A stretch of DNA of 64,000 bases from Ephydatia muelleri (taxonomy: Eukaryota > Porifera > Demospongiae > Spongillida > Spongillidae): the NCBI GenBank assembly GCA_013339895.1, contig JABACO010000033.1, positions 199,587-263,586 of the forward strand. Direction: 5' to 3'. This document shows, in pieces, positions 12,401 to 25,141 of this stretch; the stretch's first letter is position 1; each line of letters begins with the position of its first letter. The position numbers and the translations under genes were made by a program. The notes beneath the pieces were generated by a model. The model had not been told where the DNA came from. It searched no databases and saw only the letters and a list, made by a program, of their open reading frames with translations.

Positions 12401-15400
12401 AAGAAATAAACAAAAAAACTAGCATACACGTATGCCAATTATGAATGAAAATGTGTTCCCTGATATATCATCTTTTCGCTTCTTGTCGCACAAATACAGG
12501 TATGCCCTTACAACAATTGGAGGTCTCTTTGTGTTTGTTCTTTTCTGGATCCTAATTTCTAAACTTAATAACAACTCGGACCCCAGTGACATCACAGCTT
12601 CTGATAAGAATGTTTTTTGGGTAAGAGCGCAACTCCCATATGATGAACAATTAAATATGTGCACATGAACACTAGGAACTAACCCATGTCGTACAAATAT
12701 AATCACAATAATGATTGCATTCCTCAAATGATTAAGTGCTTGTAATGTGATAATATTGCCTGTCACAGGTGATGGCCCTCATCATTTCAGCACTTGGATT
12801 TGTGATCACTTTGCCTTTTCAAATATGGATCCGAGAAAGATCACCACAATCAGCAGCAACAAAGAAACCCGTGAAGCTTAACGAGTGGTTTCAAAAACCC
12901 ATGTTTTATCTTGTGAGTTTAATGAGCTGCAGGATTTGACTCTCCATTGAGCAGCTTTAAACAAGGGCTGCACATAAGTCTTTCTCACCATGCAGTTTAT
13001 GTCAGTTCAATTCATATATGGAAGGCTCCATGATGGTCCAGATACATTTTATGTTCAATGTCTTGAACATCTCCTCTATCTATGCCTAAATTGTTTAACC
13101 AAATTATTACATGAGTATGATTTGTTTCGTATGCATTAGCGTCAGTGGAATAAAAATGAGCTATGCATAGAAATATAATCAATTGGTTAATATACATGTA
13201 TTGGATGTCGCTTCAATACTGCTTTAAAATGTAGCAGCCTATCTCAGCCCCTATTCCAACATTTGAACGCAATTCTACAATTGATGCAATCAAACAATGT
13301 ATTTTATTAACTATCGTTAAAATTTTTCTCGATTTAGTTGTTGGCCCATGTCCATAAACAATTTTACATAAGAACACTGTACCATAGTTCAGTTTGATGC
13401 TTTGAGTATGCTACGCTTATGTATGCTTGCTAGCTGCATAAGGCAATTTGCCCTGTTAATATGTAAGGTTCTGAATATTTGTAGCTTGCTCTATATTTAC
13501 AACTTGATTGCATTAGTCATTAATTCAATACTTGTTAAAACTAATTTCTTCTTCCATCCACATCACAGTCCATATGTGGATTTACTAGTGGAAGGATAAT
13601 TACCGTGATTACACAACAATATATTCCATTCTATCTACTAGACAGTCTAGACATGCCTAAGGCAAGTGAATGGTCATATTTAAGTATAAAAAGGATCACA
13701 ACAACTTCCTCCACAGACAAGCATAGCAATTGGCCCACTTGTATGGTATGTACTTGCCTCTATTGCTGCAGTTTGCATACAGAAGATTAGCAGTAGAATT
13801 GGTGATGAGGTGAGCTGAATGAAATGTTCAATGGAATAAATTGAAACTTAAAACTTGATATAAAAAAAATAATTAGACAATATAATTTCATATGTATTGA
13901 AGTTAATAAGCATACATAATACATGCAATTATAGATAAATATAATATAGTACACGCACACATTCGTTACACACACAGAGTTAGCTCTATTGACTGGTGTC
14001 CTCTAGCATGCAATACTTATATTACTTATATTGAATAGTTTTATTTATTAATAATCACTAAATATGGGGTTTAATGGATTTCTAATTGGTGTGCCACTAA
14101 ATTATGAAAGTAATTATGTTCATCAAAGTCAATGTAAAGGCTACTACAATGGTATAGTGTGAATGCATTATTTTTTGATGGTCAAATTTTTACATATTTA
14201 TTGTTGTGTGTTGATATAGATGAAATGTATGTACAGATAACCATGGTGCCTCAGTCAAAAGCATGTGAGGTTTGCAAAAGGACTATTTTGAGTCTGTCCC
14301 AGCGGAGCGAATGCAGCTTGTCCTTAGCCACCGCCTGCCCGAAGAATCTGTCGTACTTGAGGGCTGTTATGATTTGAAGCTGACAATATTCAGAAGTACA
14401 AGAGGGCGTGGTAGCATGAAAAGTATAAGTTTGCAATCTGGCATCATTTATAGAGTATTGTTTCAAACATTTGCATATTACGATATCAATATTTCCAAAG
14501 ATTTTAATATGCCACAACCTATATTTAAAATGTTACATAATATGATTTATATGGATCAAGAAAATGTTTGGCTTGTGTCAGTAGACATATGTATGTATCT
14601 GCCTTGATCCTTTAGCAATTTCGTATTGCATATCTAACATGAATTCCTTCACTTTGTTCAATGGCTGTGAAATTTAAACTTCAAACATCAAATTTGCACA
14701 GCCATCAATCTTTTGCTTCTATCTCTCTCCAGATGACATATTTCTGTTGCCTCATGCTCATGTTTGAATCAGTGTAAGCATACATAATTGAAGCTAAAGT
14801 TTGAATTATCAGTGTATATGACATATTTCAGAATTTGGTTATGGGCTAAGCCAGCAGTGCAACAAATCTCTCCAACTATTTGGGACCAGTACAGTGTTTA
14901 TATACCAATAGCAATATTTGGGGCCACTGGGTCTTCACTAATGGTCATGAACCTTACCTACATGTCTACACTGACTGGAAGTAACACAGTAAGAGGTGGT
15001 ACATAAGGACAACATGTCTAAGGGTAATTGTATGTGCATGCATTAATTATTGCATGGAAAAATTATCTAATTACTAAAATTGGCAAAATTATGATAAATT
15101 GATTGCTGCATAAGTATCACACTGCTACATGTAGCAGGATTTAGACTGTGGTTTCTAGTATTTTTATATTACTTCATGACGAGATTCTATAAAGTATCTA
15201 TTTCATATATGTGAAGCTTAAAATGGACATATTTTGTATGGTGTAATGCTCACCCATTTACGAACTGTAAAGGTAATATTGCCGACTTGCAAATCGGACA
15301 TATAATTGAAGGTGCATGCAAGCTTATTATTTCTATGTGCCATGCATCAATACATTCATTATATTTCAATTTAAAAAAATCAATATAATCAATGGAACAT

Positions 15401-18184
15401 TAATATAGCATCCACAGCTCTCTATATTAAATGCTTGTGTAAATTATTAATCTATTTGCAGCAAAGTGCAGGATTTGTATGGGGAATTGCTCTATTCAGT
15501 GATCGAATCAGCAATGGATTGATTAACATCATTATTCTTCATGTTACAGCTTCAAGGTACTGTAGGTGCAAATGAATGAATGTGATTCTGTTTGATTTGG
15601 TTAGATTTTACTGTGCAAACATGCAAATAGCATAAGGGGAAACTCTAGGCAAGTAATGGCATATACATGTACATGTAAATGCACTAAATTATATCTTAAT
15701 GGGGAAAAACCTGTCGAGCTGAGGCTGAAATGTCGGTTTGTGGCTCTGACAACAGTGAGCTCTATTAATGAATAAACTGCTTTATGAATGGTGGAGTAAT
15801 GATATGGGTTAATGATATTGCTAGCTAGTGAGATCAGTGGCTAGGGCCATTTTAAGGAGGGAATTAGAGTGCATAGTTAGTGCTGAACTGTTGGTTTTGA
15901 ACTGCGCATATTTAGTGATGATGATAATGAGATGCATTTGAATACAATAATAATAAAAATAATGATTCCTCGCTCAAAAGCGCTCCTTCTCTTACGTCAT
16001 TGTGCCACCTTTTGTAAGCTGGTCCATTTATCTTGCTCCACTCCACCTGCCCTTGTGTCTGAAGGCCTAGCGTTGTTTGATGCGGAGGTTCGTCGTCACT
16101 TTTGTGACTGTGTTGCAATTGATCCTTCTGACTCTGTGTGGCTTCAAGTCCAGCTGAGCCTCAGTAGGGGTGGTCTAGGCCTCCATAGGTTGGCTTTACA
16201 TTGCTCGGCTGCTTATCTGGCCTCAGTAAACAAAGCAGGTTATATTATTCAGCTCCACTGGATGAGTTCACCTTACAAGCTGTCACCTTATTCAATAGCT
16301 TGGTTCGACCTGCAAGTTCCATCTCTGAAGAGTCACTTCTGGAGTCTTGTTTAAGTCAAAAAGACTTATCGTCCAGAATTGATGACCATCAATTTGACCA
16401 GCTGTACCTCATCTCCACCCTGGCCAACCGTGCTCGTCTACTATCAGTCGCATCGTGTCATGCTTCCTCATGGCTAGCTGTAATTCCAACAAGGGATCTT
16501 AATCTTAGCTTGGATCCAGACGAGTTCCAGGTTTTGTTCATTTTTTTTTCCTCTCTTTTAATAATTGTGTGTAGTCTAATATTCATTATTATTATTATAT
16601 TATATGGGAGAATAATAATAATAATACTAAACGTAGAACGTACACAGCATCACAATAGGTAATGCACGCTATTACTATACTACGTAAATGAGCACACACA
16701 AAATATACAACGATTATGACTGGACAGCTGAGTGTCAACCTATAGTTAAGCTGGGATGTCAAAGCCGATGCCATATCAGTGCCCTTGCATTTGCTCTGAC
16801 AAGAATCAAGTTGAGCCTACCATACAGTGTTGAGATGGCATGCGATTTGGAGCAATTAGTCTAGCAGCCAGGCGAGAGGCAAGGCGTGAATTATGTAAGC
16901 GTGCCCAGCAGCCATAAGTCTCAACAGCCAAAGGTATGCATGTCCAACCTAGCTCTGAGCACTCAACATCATTGGAGGGATGCTTCCTTTGTTCTGAAAC
17001 CTGGGCTTATGATTCTGCTGTCGCACACACTTCATTGAGAATGCTTTGATTAAGCAGTGATGCAGCTTACACAGCAGACTCTCAGGATTTGGAGTGGGTC
17101 TGTTCTTCCTTGCTGTTGAAACAAAAGGCAATTGACGTAAGGAGGCCCAAAACACCTCACAATTGGCACTTCTTCGTTCAATTAGCCAGTGCTACCTGAA
17201 GTCTAAGGAGATCTATGGTTGGCTCAATCTCTCTCTAGTGAGGTCAGTAGCTAGGGCCATCCTTTCTAGGAGTGTTGTTTTGGGTTAACTGATTACTTTA
17301 GGTGTCATTTGTGTGTGTTGTATGTGTGAAATTATATTATTAATAGTAATAATATAATATTTTAAATGCTGTATGGATGGATGTCCATGGTTTGTTAGTG
17401 GCTAAACTACACATTGGATATTACTTATGTTGTGCGATTTGAGATGGAATGCTAGGGCACTACTACACCCGCGTGGTCTAACCACCATATGTAATTAATT
17501 GTACAATGCATAGTCCATTCTGACAGACGTAATCTCTCTCTCTCTTATACCTTTTCCACGAAATGAAGGTCAGCCACGTTCTATAGATACGTTCTTGTAT
17601 ACATTAATTTCGGAGCAGGTGCGATTGGACTAACATCAGTTATTTTAATTGCACTATTAAAGAGAAGGGAAATGAATGTTCAGCCACACGCTCATGAGGC
17701 CTCGGCACTTCTGAACGGTACGGTACTGTATTATCAGTTCATCGCTGTGTGTTGCGTATTTTATGACATTATTATTGTGCAATATTGTTCCCTATAATTT
17801 CCTCTCCCATGGTGTGTCGGAGGATTTATCAGCATGGGATTATGGGCAACTGAAATGTACCTGTATATACGGTAGAAGATATAGTCAAAAAGGATGCATC
17901 TTTTCCTTTCTACCAACTATGATAGTGTTACAGTGCCGAATTTTTCACGTGCTGTGATTTGATTATTTTATTCATTGCGCATTGCAGACTCACACAACGT
18001 TCAAGTTCCTGCTGTGAATAGCGCCTCTGACATCACAGCCTCAGACCATGTTGGCCTCGCATCAGAACCAGTTTTGAACTTTCAGAGCAACAAGACTGTG
18101 CACAAAAGGATGTTCAATACAATGGAAAATCAAAGGACGGCAGAAGACTCGCAGAGAGCGTTGGAACTTTTGATGTCAGTTTAA
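9448..18184 (+). CDS. MFSD12: MFSD12-like major facilitator transporter, left-arm copy
   Basis: MFSD12 in vertebrates is a lysosomal and melanosomal membrane transporter needed for cysteine import. Exons: 9448..9920, 12500..12620, 12769..12912, 13569..13661, 13717..13809, 14733..14773, 14832..14988, 15462..15556, 17587..17717, 17988..18184. All phases join, giving 514 residues against about 480 in human. Residues 1-157 match the MFSD12 N-terminus, with the loop GLASDTCSCAYGRRK (69-83) of the MFS signature and FGWSGTQLAQLTLVPEL (128-144). Later exons give IAIGPLV, MTYF and SAGFVWGIALFSDRISNGL, matching the distal helices. The C-terminal exon is hydrophilic. Intron 4 is only 55 bp with a GC-AG boundary. 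Intron 1 carries a tandem array and intron 8 holds retrotransposon debris. Confidence 0.92.
10310..11380. repeat. Multi-copy tandem array with orientation switch (MFSD12 intron 1, left arm)
   Basis: Seven or eight diverged units of about 130-175 bp share the cores TGCCTTAACATAAACAGGG, a GTCGAC site, CGTTTAAGTTTAGGCAGTA and GCACTCCTAACAACAAAAG. The first two face one way, near 10345 and 10493. The rest face the other way, at about 10624, 10798, 10926, 11062, 11201 and 11357. The switch is centred on an imperfect palindrome near 10535-10605 built around GAATTGAGCC and GGCTCAGTTC. Confidence 0.85.
12047..12122. repeat. (TG)n-rich microsatellite
   Basis: Interrupted GT repeat in MFSD12 intron 1. 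The right-arm counterpart is near 49887-49975. Confidence 0.9.
15932..16540 (+). pseudogene. Non-LTR retrotransposon reverse-transcriptase tail fragment (left arm)
   Basis: Two overlapping frames carry one protein trace. The first gives FCKLVHLSCSTPPALVSEG and LSLSRGGLGLHRLALHCSAA. The second continues from about 16240 with DEFTLQAVTLFNSLV and ANRARLLSVASCHASSWLAV. This is the region after the catalytic core in LINE-type reverse transcriptases common in sponges and cnidarians. A frameshift separates the halves. It sits in MFSD12 intron 8 in the gene's sense direction. Confidence 0.65.
16742..17155 (-). pseudogene. Inverted end of the same reverse-transcriptase tail (left arm)
   Basis: On the minus strand, different frames give ECSELGWTCIPLAVETYGCW, SRLASRLAAR and YGRLNLILVRANARALIWHRL before a stop. 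This is the extreme C-terminal block of the same retrotransposon protein family. It faces the fragment at 15932-16540, so the element was rearranged after or during insertion. Confidence 0.65.
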
Positions 18185-19295
18185 GTATTTACTGTAATAT
18201 AATTCACTGCAGCTGCTTTATTGTGTTTTACCTTTCAGTATGATTGTAGATTGCAATATTTCTGCACAAAGTACTATTGAATAATATAATTTCAAGAGAA
18301 AAGAAAAAATGTGTATGCAATCCATTGATTGATGGGAAGGTATTCGCATGTGCACGTGTGGCCTCAACCAGTCCGTCTGTATCCATATACACTGTATGGG
18401 TTCTCAACACACTTGTTAATCTCTTCCGTTCCGGGGTATACCCCGTAATTACGGGGTATACAACGTTGGGCCTGAAATGAACAAACCATACGTCCGATTT
18501 TACCGTTGCGTACAACGAATGTGAGGCTTAGGGTAATTTACTTTTTTGGCTGGAGGTGAAGCACATTACGTGGATATGTAATGTGTACTTATCGTGAGAC
18601 ATTTAATTCCCCTCCATACAACCATAGATACAAAATTTTGTAGTCCCGACATGCTGAAGGAAAGGTTGAAAGGCAATGCATTTTATTATACCTAAGAACC
18701 AGTAGAGATTGTGATAGGTCAGGGCCTGTGGTCAGAATCTGACAGAAGGAAGTTAGTAACAATATTCATTATCCAGCTCTATAGACTAAATACTGTACCC
18801 CCTTCTAGGAAGGTCAATCTGAGCACTTGTTCAGAGTACTAGATGAGTGTACTAAGGGAATAGTATTGCAGCAAAGTAATTTAGTAGACAGTACACTACT
18901 GTAACACTACATCTATATCAAGTTGTTAGAAACAAGAGATGGAATTCACTGCCAGTCGAGCAAGAGGCAGAAAGAACGACGAAAATGTTAGCTATAGGTT
19001 TAAAGAATTGCAAAAGAATTGTTTCACACCTTCTCAGCAAAATTAAAGGTGCTGTGAGTCTCATGTTGCATGATGCATGTATGTATAGAGAACCAGTCAT
19101 AAGGGAGCTCCACATGCAGAAGTTGTCAACCATATGAAACAATAGAGAGCAACATACCTGTATTATGACTCAGTCCCATTCAGAAATTGAGAATAGAATC
19201 AGTGTGATCTTAAACATGCATACGAGCAGTCCGAAGGAATAGAATGCAAGTGCATGTGCAGAGAACAGGTTCAGACCTTGCATACAATGTACATG

Positions 19296-19342
<47 letters not shown>

Positions 19343-21592
19343 TGTGTACCATCATTAGACAGGTTTATTTTTTGCCATGGCGCGTGTGTATGTGTGCAAG
19401 TGTATGTATCGAGGACCAATCCAATGGGAATAAACGCGATGTATGTACATCATATTGGACATGTGGCTACATTGACTTGTACCTATGTGCGGTCAAAGGA
19501 GGATCTACAGTGAACCACTCACGTGGGAACTCCACATGTATGAAGAGTTGCCAAAGGAATACAGTTTCATTTACGCAATGTGTGCACATGCATAAATAAG
19601 TAACCAAACTCTTTGCAAACTTGTGGTACAACTGAGTGGACGTAGCATAAAGAACAAAGAGAAGGTTATGCCAAATGGGAAAAGGTGATGAATGTACGAA
19701 CTTAAAAACCTTCACATGTCATGTTGCATAGTTTTATTCTTTGCCATGTGTATAACTGTGTGTGTGTGTGTGTGGGGGGGGGGGGGGGTGGGTGGGTGTG
19801 TGTGGGCCAATTTCAGTAGCCTCAATGAGAGTTCCAGGCTGGGGGAAATTTGTAGAAGTGGTGTAGGCATTAGAATCAGCCGTGAAGAAGACACGAAGGA
19901 AGACATTATCTGGAAGCTTACCACGTGTATCAACCTAATTGTTGCCCACCACAGGTACACCCATACCACAGTCATGAAGCCATATGCATATATGCATTGG
20001 CACATTAAGTATCAATCCAGTAAGCCACTATGTGTGCTCCACTCACTCCCGCTGTGGTGAAATGACTGGACTGGTCTAATTGTATTGTAGATGTAATGGT
20101 GATGTCCTCTTTCTGCTGTTATGACACGGGTCTGGGAACAAAAGTGGTCCTACAACCACGTCGACCAATCCTACACGATCACAAGTAACATACTGTACAT
20201 GATATATTTGCACAAAGGTGCATGCAGCAACATATATATTTTTGCAGATTCTATAGTCCATACACCATGTAGACATGTGTGTATTTTGTACCCCTACACA
20301 AATACATGTGCATGAAGTTGTTCACTTGTATGGAGCACACACACACACACAAACACACATGCAGAGCATGTCTCAGTTTATGAAGTGGGAAGCTGAAATC
20401 CCATTGCAAACATTGTTTTGTTCAGATTACACAGTGACTGACAGAAACAAAGAAAAATGAGCTCAATGACACCAAGTCCTATGAGCTTGGAGGTGATGAA
20501 AGCAATGGCTGCATTCTACCAACTGGCAGCATGATTCGCTGCTTCTGCATCCTGTCCAGTTCTTGCCATCCTTCATATGTGCAGCCAGCCTGTATGTTTT
20601 TAAATTACGAATGACATAATGTAATCAGTAGAAGCCTTGGGGGGGGGGGGGGAGACAGGAAGGATTGCGTAGGCAACACGCAACATCTATCAGTAACACT
20701 CATGGTTTCAAGACATTCAGTTGCTACAGATGTTATACTTACAAGATGCACACTATTACATACTTCTTACAACATCAGGAATTTTCTGACCCCCTGATTT
20801 ACACATGCCATGTAACTTGCCATTCAGCCATTTAATCGGGCTGGTCTGCACCATTTACTATAACTGCATGGCATGCCATGTAATGGTACGAAGGGAAAAC
20901 TTATTTTTGCCCCATCACCAATATTAGATGTACATTCCAAAACACAACCCCCTGTTGCAGTAAATCCCTGAACATGTAACAATACTGCAGTAATGCAAGT
21001 ACAACATTGTAACACAAACTTCACAAATCCCTCAATTTGATTTGGCCGGACAGACACTCAATGTTTTGGCATATACGAAGTGCCACCACAAAGAATCTAA
21101 ACTTCTCTTTCCCTCCTACGTTCAATTTCCTTACTTCCCCTCCCTCCTCATTCCTTCAATTTCCCTACCTCTCCCTTTCCTCCTATCGCCCTTCCATTTC
21201 CCTCTCTCCTCCTCCCTTCTCTCTCCTTTCCATCCCACTCCCTTCCTCCCCTTATGCCCGTCCACGCCCCCGCCTCCGTGAACATTCTCATTAAAAAATT
21301 AAATAGCCCACTGTATTTATAATATGTGATGGCGTATTATCCGGCTGAAAGGATCGTATTTGAAAGGAAAAAGGTACGCTAGCTTTTTTTTTTAAGATGC
21401 GAACTGAATAATACCATGCTTTCCAGAATGGAATAATAGTTCATCTAGTTTTGTGGAGTGGTTACCAAAAGAAGACGCTTGTTGGGCCGAACAAAAGGAC
21501 GTAACCCATTCTCTTCTAAAGTGTGTGTTTATGTGTATTCTAGTAATCAGTAGCGCTGCTTTTTCAGGGAGTTCAAATCCCCAAAACCTCCG
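18185..21592. other. Gene-poor stretch after MFSD12 (left arm)
   Basis: No recognised gene. It holds the 26-bp palindrome, a (GT)n tract at 19300-19340, a GT/G-run tract near 19758-19802, a short CA tract near 20338, a poly-G run at 20640 and a polypyrimidine stretch at about 21100-21262. Two diverged modules about 420 bp apart share GAACCAGTCATAAGGGAGCT-like and TTTATTCTTTGCCATG-like blocks. Open stretches near 19800-20000 and 20455-20620 look mildly coding but match nothing I know. Confidence 0.6.
18436..18461. repeat. Perfect 26-bp palindrome downstream of MFSD12 (left arm)
   Basis: Half-site GTATACCCCGTAA followed directly by its reverse complement, with an extra overlapping palindrome GGGGTATACCCC at its left. 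It lies about 250 bp past the MFSD12 stop codon, so it may be in the 3' untranslated region and could fold into a hairpin. Confidence 0.85.
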
Positions 21593-22889
21593 ATGCGGCT
21601 CGTGCTTGATAGTAGTGTCAGCTTAATGATTTCCCACATACTCAGTACAACGTTCACTAGCTGCGGGAACAATCAGAAGGAACACAGTGTGCATGGATTG
21701 TGCTACGGATGTGTTTCGCTTCCTTTTCGGTGGAAAAGTTGTCGATGTTGGCAAAGGTTACAAGGAATACAACCTTACTGATTTCAGCGCCGAGTATTTT
21801 GTTGATGGATGGCATACCAACTTTGACGAAAACGGAGATGGGTGTGCCATAGATTTCCCTCTGAAGATGAAAAGTTGTATTCAATGGAGAAAAGTGAAAG
21901 GATTAATTAAAACCCAGGGACAATCTCACTCTTCGAGCCTGTTTGTTGAACGAGTATATGTATTTGTTGTAAAAAAGTTTGTAAATATTTACATTTACAT
22001 TCAACTTCTGTTTGGTCATGATCATGGAGCAACTTTTTTTTGTTAGCATCTGCATGAGACAATGCATGTATATATTATACACGAGTAGTATACCGTATAC
22101 GTACATGCATGTACATGCAACTATGTCAATCGCTGATCAGCAAATCCTCCGAGAATCTGTCTGTTCTTTCTCAGTCTACGAAAGTTGTTTCTACTGCACA
22201 TGGTTTCAAGATCCCAAATGCACTGATGTGTAAGTGGTATGAGGGCTGCAAAGATGGAAAAGGGTTGCTTAAGGCGCTCAATATGACAATCCTGGACAAG
22301 TGCGTTGCTATACGTGAAGACCGCATTAGGTTTAGCGAACAACTCGAAGGCGTTGCAGCTCTCTGTATCAACCTAAAGGACGCAAAAAAGCTTTCTACAT
22401 GCAGAAAAGGAGTACCATTACCGTTTTATCTGGGGAGTTTGTAACCATAAACGATCACACTCAACTGGTGGAAGATCTGGACAATATTACACTTTTGTGT
22501 AATGGGTACGAGAAGGAATTAGACGACCTTTACAAACAAATTGAGCTCGCAGCTGCTGAATCTACCACAAAAAGCCTGTTAAATGCAGGGAAACCCTATG
22601 ATGATTTGCCACAAAGGCAAAAACTGAGAAAGCTCAAAGAAGTTAGGGAAAATTAGAAATGCTATGGTGGGCAGAAAGTTTCGGATTGACACCAGTCGTA
22701 CTGCAGTGTCAAACTTGTAGTACAAAATCCACCCTCCAGCTTGACTTCAATACAATGTGCAGATGCAGTCATCTACATGTACGTACAGACCAACAGACAA
22801 CAACAGAAAAGAAAAACTTCTTCAGGTTAGGGATAGAGAAGCCACTAAATTTAATACTTGATGCAGAACCATTCTGCGCTAAGGTATAA
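21593..22889 (+). pseudogene. Unknown frameshifted gene, repeat-associated family (left arm)
   Basis: Successive frames carry one apparent protein: 21687-22000 with VFRFLFGGKVVDVGKGYKEY and a DENGDG loop; 22109-22400 with CKWYEGCKDGKGLLKAL; 22399-22656 with a helical YEKELDDLYKQIELAAAES and DLPQRQKLRKLKEV; then 22659-22889 with LWWAESFGLTPVVLQC. The last two blocks recall a multicopy protein family of cnidarians and sponges with an RQKLRKLKE...LWFAESFGL segment, remembered rather than checked. Shifts occur at an A6 run near 22386 and at a TAG near 22654. Both arms share them, so they are probably real. Confidence 0.4.
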
Positions 22890-23383
22890 AATAATCAAAT
22901 GTCTTGAATATTAATTTGTGTCAGAGAAATGAAACATAGCTAAGTGTCAGAACAGATTCAAAATAGTAGGGGATGGGGGTGGGGTGGGTGGGCAGAAGAG
23001 TCATCATTAAAACTGCTTTGTAATGCAAATTCAAAGTGAATTTGAGAATACACAGAGAGGGGATATTAGTGGTCATTAGTTGAAATAAAGTATTTGGCAA
23101 TCTTAGAATTATTACTTTAATGAGTGGTCATTACTACAAAACTGTGGGGGCAATGCCCCCCCCCCCCCCCCCCTCCCCCCCCCAGAGTTTTATGCATTCC
23201 AGATCCTCATAACTAAATATCCATTCCTGGACCAATGGGACTGAATTTATATACATGTATGATCAGTCACATTGGTCCTTCTTCCTATGCACGGGAAAAA
23301 TGCAACCAAAGGTGGGTTCAAAAGAAGTTCTGGAAGAGTTCAAACTCTGCACATACATGTATGTGATTGCCTGCAGAAACATA

Positions 23384-23460
<77 letters not shown>

Positions 23461-25141
23461 TTGTGCATTACGTCATAAGCACCATACGTATACATGCACC
23501 ATATGTAAACATACATGCGCCATACAGTAAAAGCATACACATGTGTTGGAGGCAAAATATACAGTTTTTACAATTTATTCGCAATACATAATCGATATGC
23601 CACTGCTAAACTATACTACAACAGTACAGTACAGCATGATACTGGTAATACATGATTTCTAATAAATGCTCCCTTTGTGATGGGCACTATTATTACATCC
23701 GATTCGAACCTAACTAATCACAGAATCACACTGTCAACACATCGATATCGAGTACGTGGATGGAACCACACAACTACGCTTAAAGTTTCTCACATCGGAT
23801 CTGCAAAATATTAGCGTTGCTGTTGTGTTAATTTAATAACTGGAGATGTCGCATTGTACATGTACATGTGATCACGTTTGCAACACGTTTATTCCAAATC
23901 CTACCACATGCAATGGCTGCTTGTTTGTTTCTCAGACACTCGATTCAGTTACGTGTAGGCCTGCCTATAGGATCCGCTAACATGATATACGAAGTGTTGC
24001 CAGCGTACGTAGATATCTGAGCAGCCGGTCGAGGTATATGCAGCCTACACTATCATTCTAATTTCAAGACAACGATCAGTCTACTCGGTGTAGAAAACAC
24101 AGACTCGAAGCTTTTAGTATTCCATGTAGTTAATGTTTATACGCTAATTTCCCCCAGTCTACCCCGCCCCCTGGCCCACCTCGCCCTCTGCCTCGACCCC
24201 ACTCTCGCAGAATTGCCCTAGATGGGCGTGTCCAAGTTAGAGGTCTCACGTTAACTAAATATCTATGGCAACCCGTAGAAACGCCATTTAAAATGGCGCC
24301 TTATTGCACCAAAAACTGGTTTACTATTTTTTTTTTGATGGTCCCCAAATTCTTCACGACAACATTCACTTTTTTTCATATATTATATTATTTGGTAGAA
24401 TAGTTTTTGAAGGTGGCAAAAGTTCTAACCCCCTCAGTTCATTAATGGAACATCTTAATTAGCATGATTTTTTTCCACAAGTCTATGGAATATCGTATTT
24501 TCAGAAATGGTCCCAGAATTTTGGACGGTACGAGATACGAAATTTGAAATTGCCTACATTTGAACATCATTTAGAGTATTATTAGTGGGTAGCAAAAGTT
24601 GCAGGTCCGTTATTTAATGAAATAATAATCAAGTTTGTAAAAACGCCATACATTCTCTATGGAACGTACTTAGGAATGAAATCCAAAAATGTACAAACCG
24701 CAACTTTCGTGACCGTTCATTTCTCCGTATGAGTATGCAGCCCGCCATACAGCCCAAGCTGTATACAAATCAGTTGTCTAAATTTCTAATATGTGCACGA
24801 TGCAGACTGCAGATGTAAAAATTCCTTTGATTTCAAATATGCTATTATGATAATAGCATGTAATTAGGTACTTCAAGATTTTTTTCAAATCGTGTTTTGT
24901 GCTGCGATTTTATTACCCCCTACAAGAGCACAAAAAATGCTGCAGAACGACACCTTATGCATCATATTTGGATTAGTATCTCAAAAGTTACAGCGTATGT
25001 TCTCTTTACTGCAGCTATTGAACCATTGAACGTTATCATGCCTATATACATGTAGGGTACACACATATACGTAACACTAAATAACGATTTCAAGTATGTA
25101 CAGGTCATCAGTAACATAGTCAACTAAGAACTCATAAATGG
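22890..25141. other. Gene-poor stretch (left arm)
   Basis: No gene recognised. It contains a C-run near 23157-23183 (length differs in the other arm), the (AC)n tract and a CA-rich tail. At about 24330-24660 are two diverged modules roughly 190 bp apart, each with ATGGTCCC followed by GGCAAAAGTT-like blocks. Mirror stretch: 36865-39126. Confidence 0.6.
23386..23455. repeat. (AC)n microsatellite, 70 bp (left arm)
   Basis: Perfect AC repeat. The right-arm allele is 82 bp. Confidence 0.97.

Noticed and set aside
12240-12420. Possible regulatory repeat around GCATGCATATACGCACTTGG and the similar phrase near 11565
   Set aside because: The two phrases are similar but short and isolated; too weak to call.
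20824-21057. 77-codon minus-strand frame rich in Cys, near the polypyrimidine stretch
   Set aside because: Present in both arms, but with no recognisable domain, exon partner or start context; left as background.
23255-23591. Cys-Val and His-Thr repeat proteins
   Set aside because: Translations of (AC)n/(GT)n microsatellites; the same applies at 7389-7687, 19170-19420, 38355-38785, 58699-59137, 60533-60944 and 62608-63193.
23700-23730. Possible tRNA B box (GGTTCGAATC) on the minus strand
   Set aside because: The bases around it do not form a T-arm, and no cloverleaf or A box is present at the right distance.
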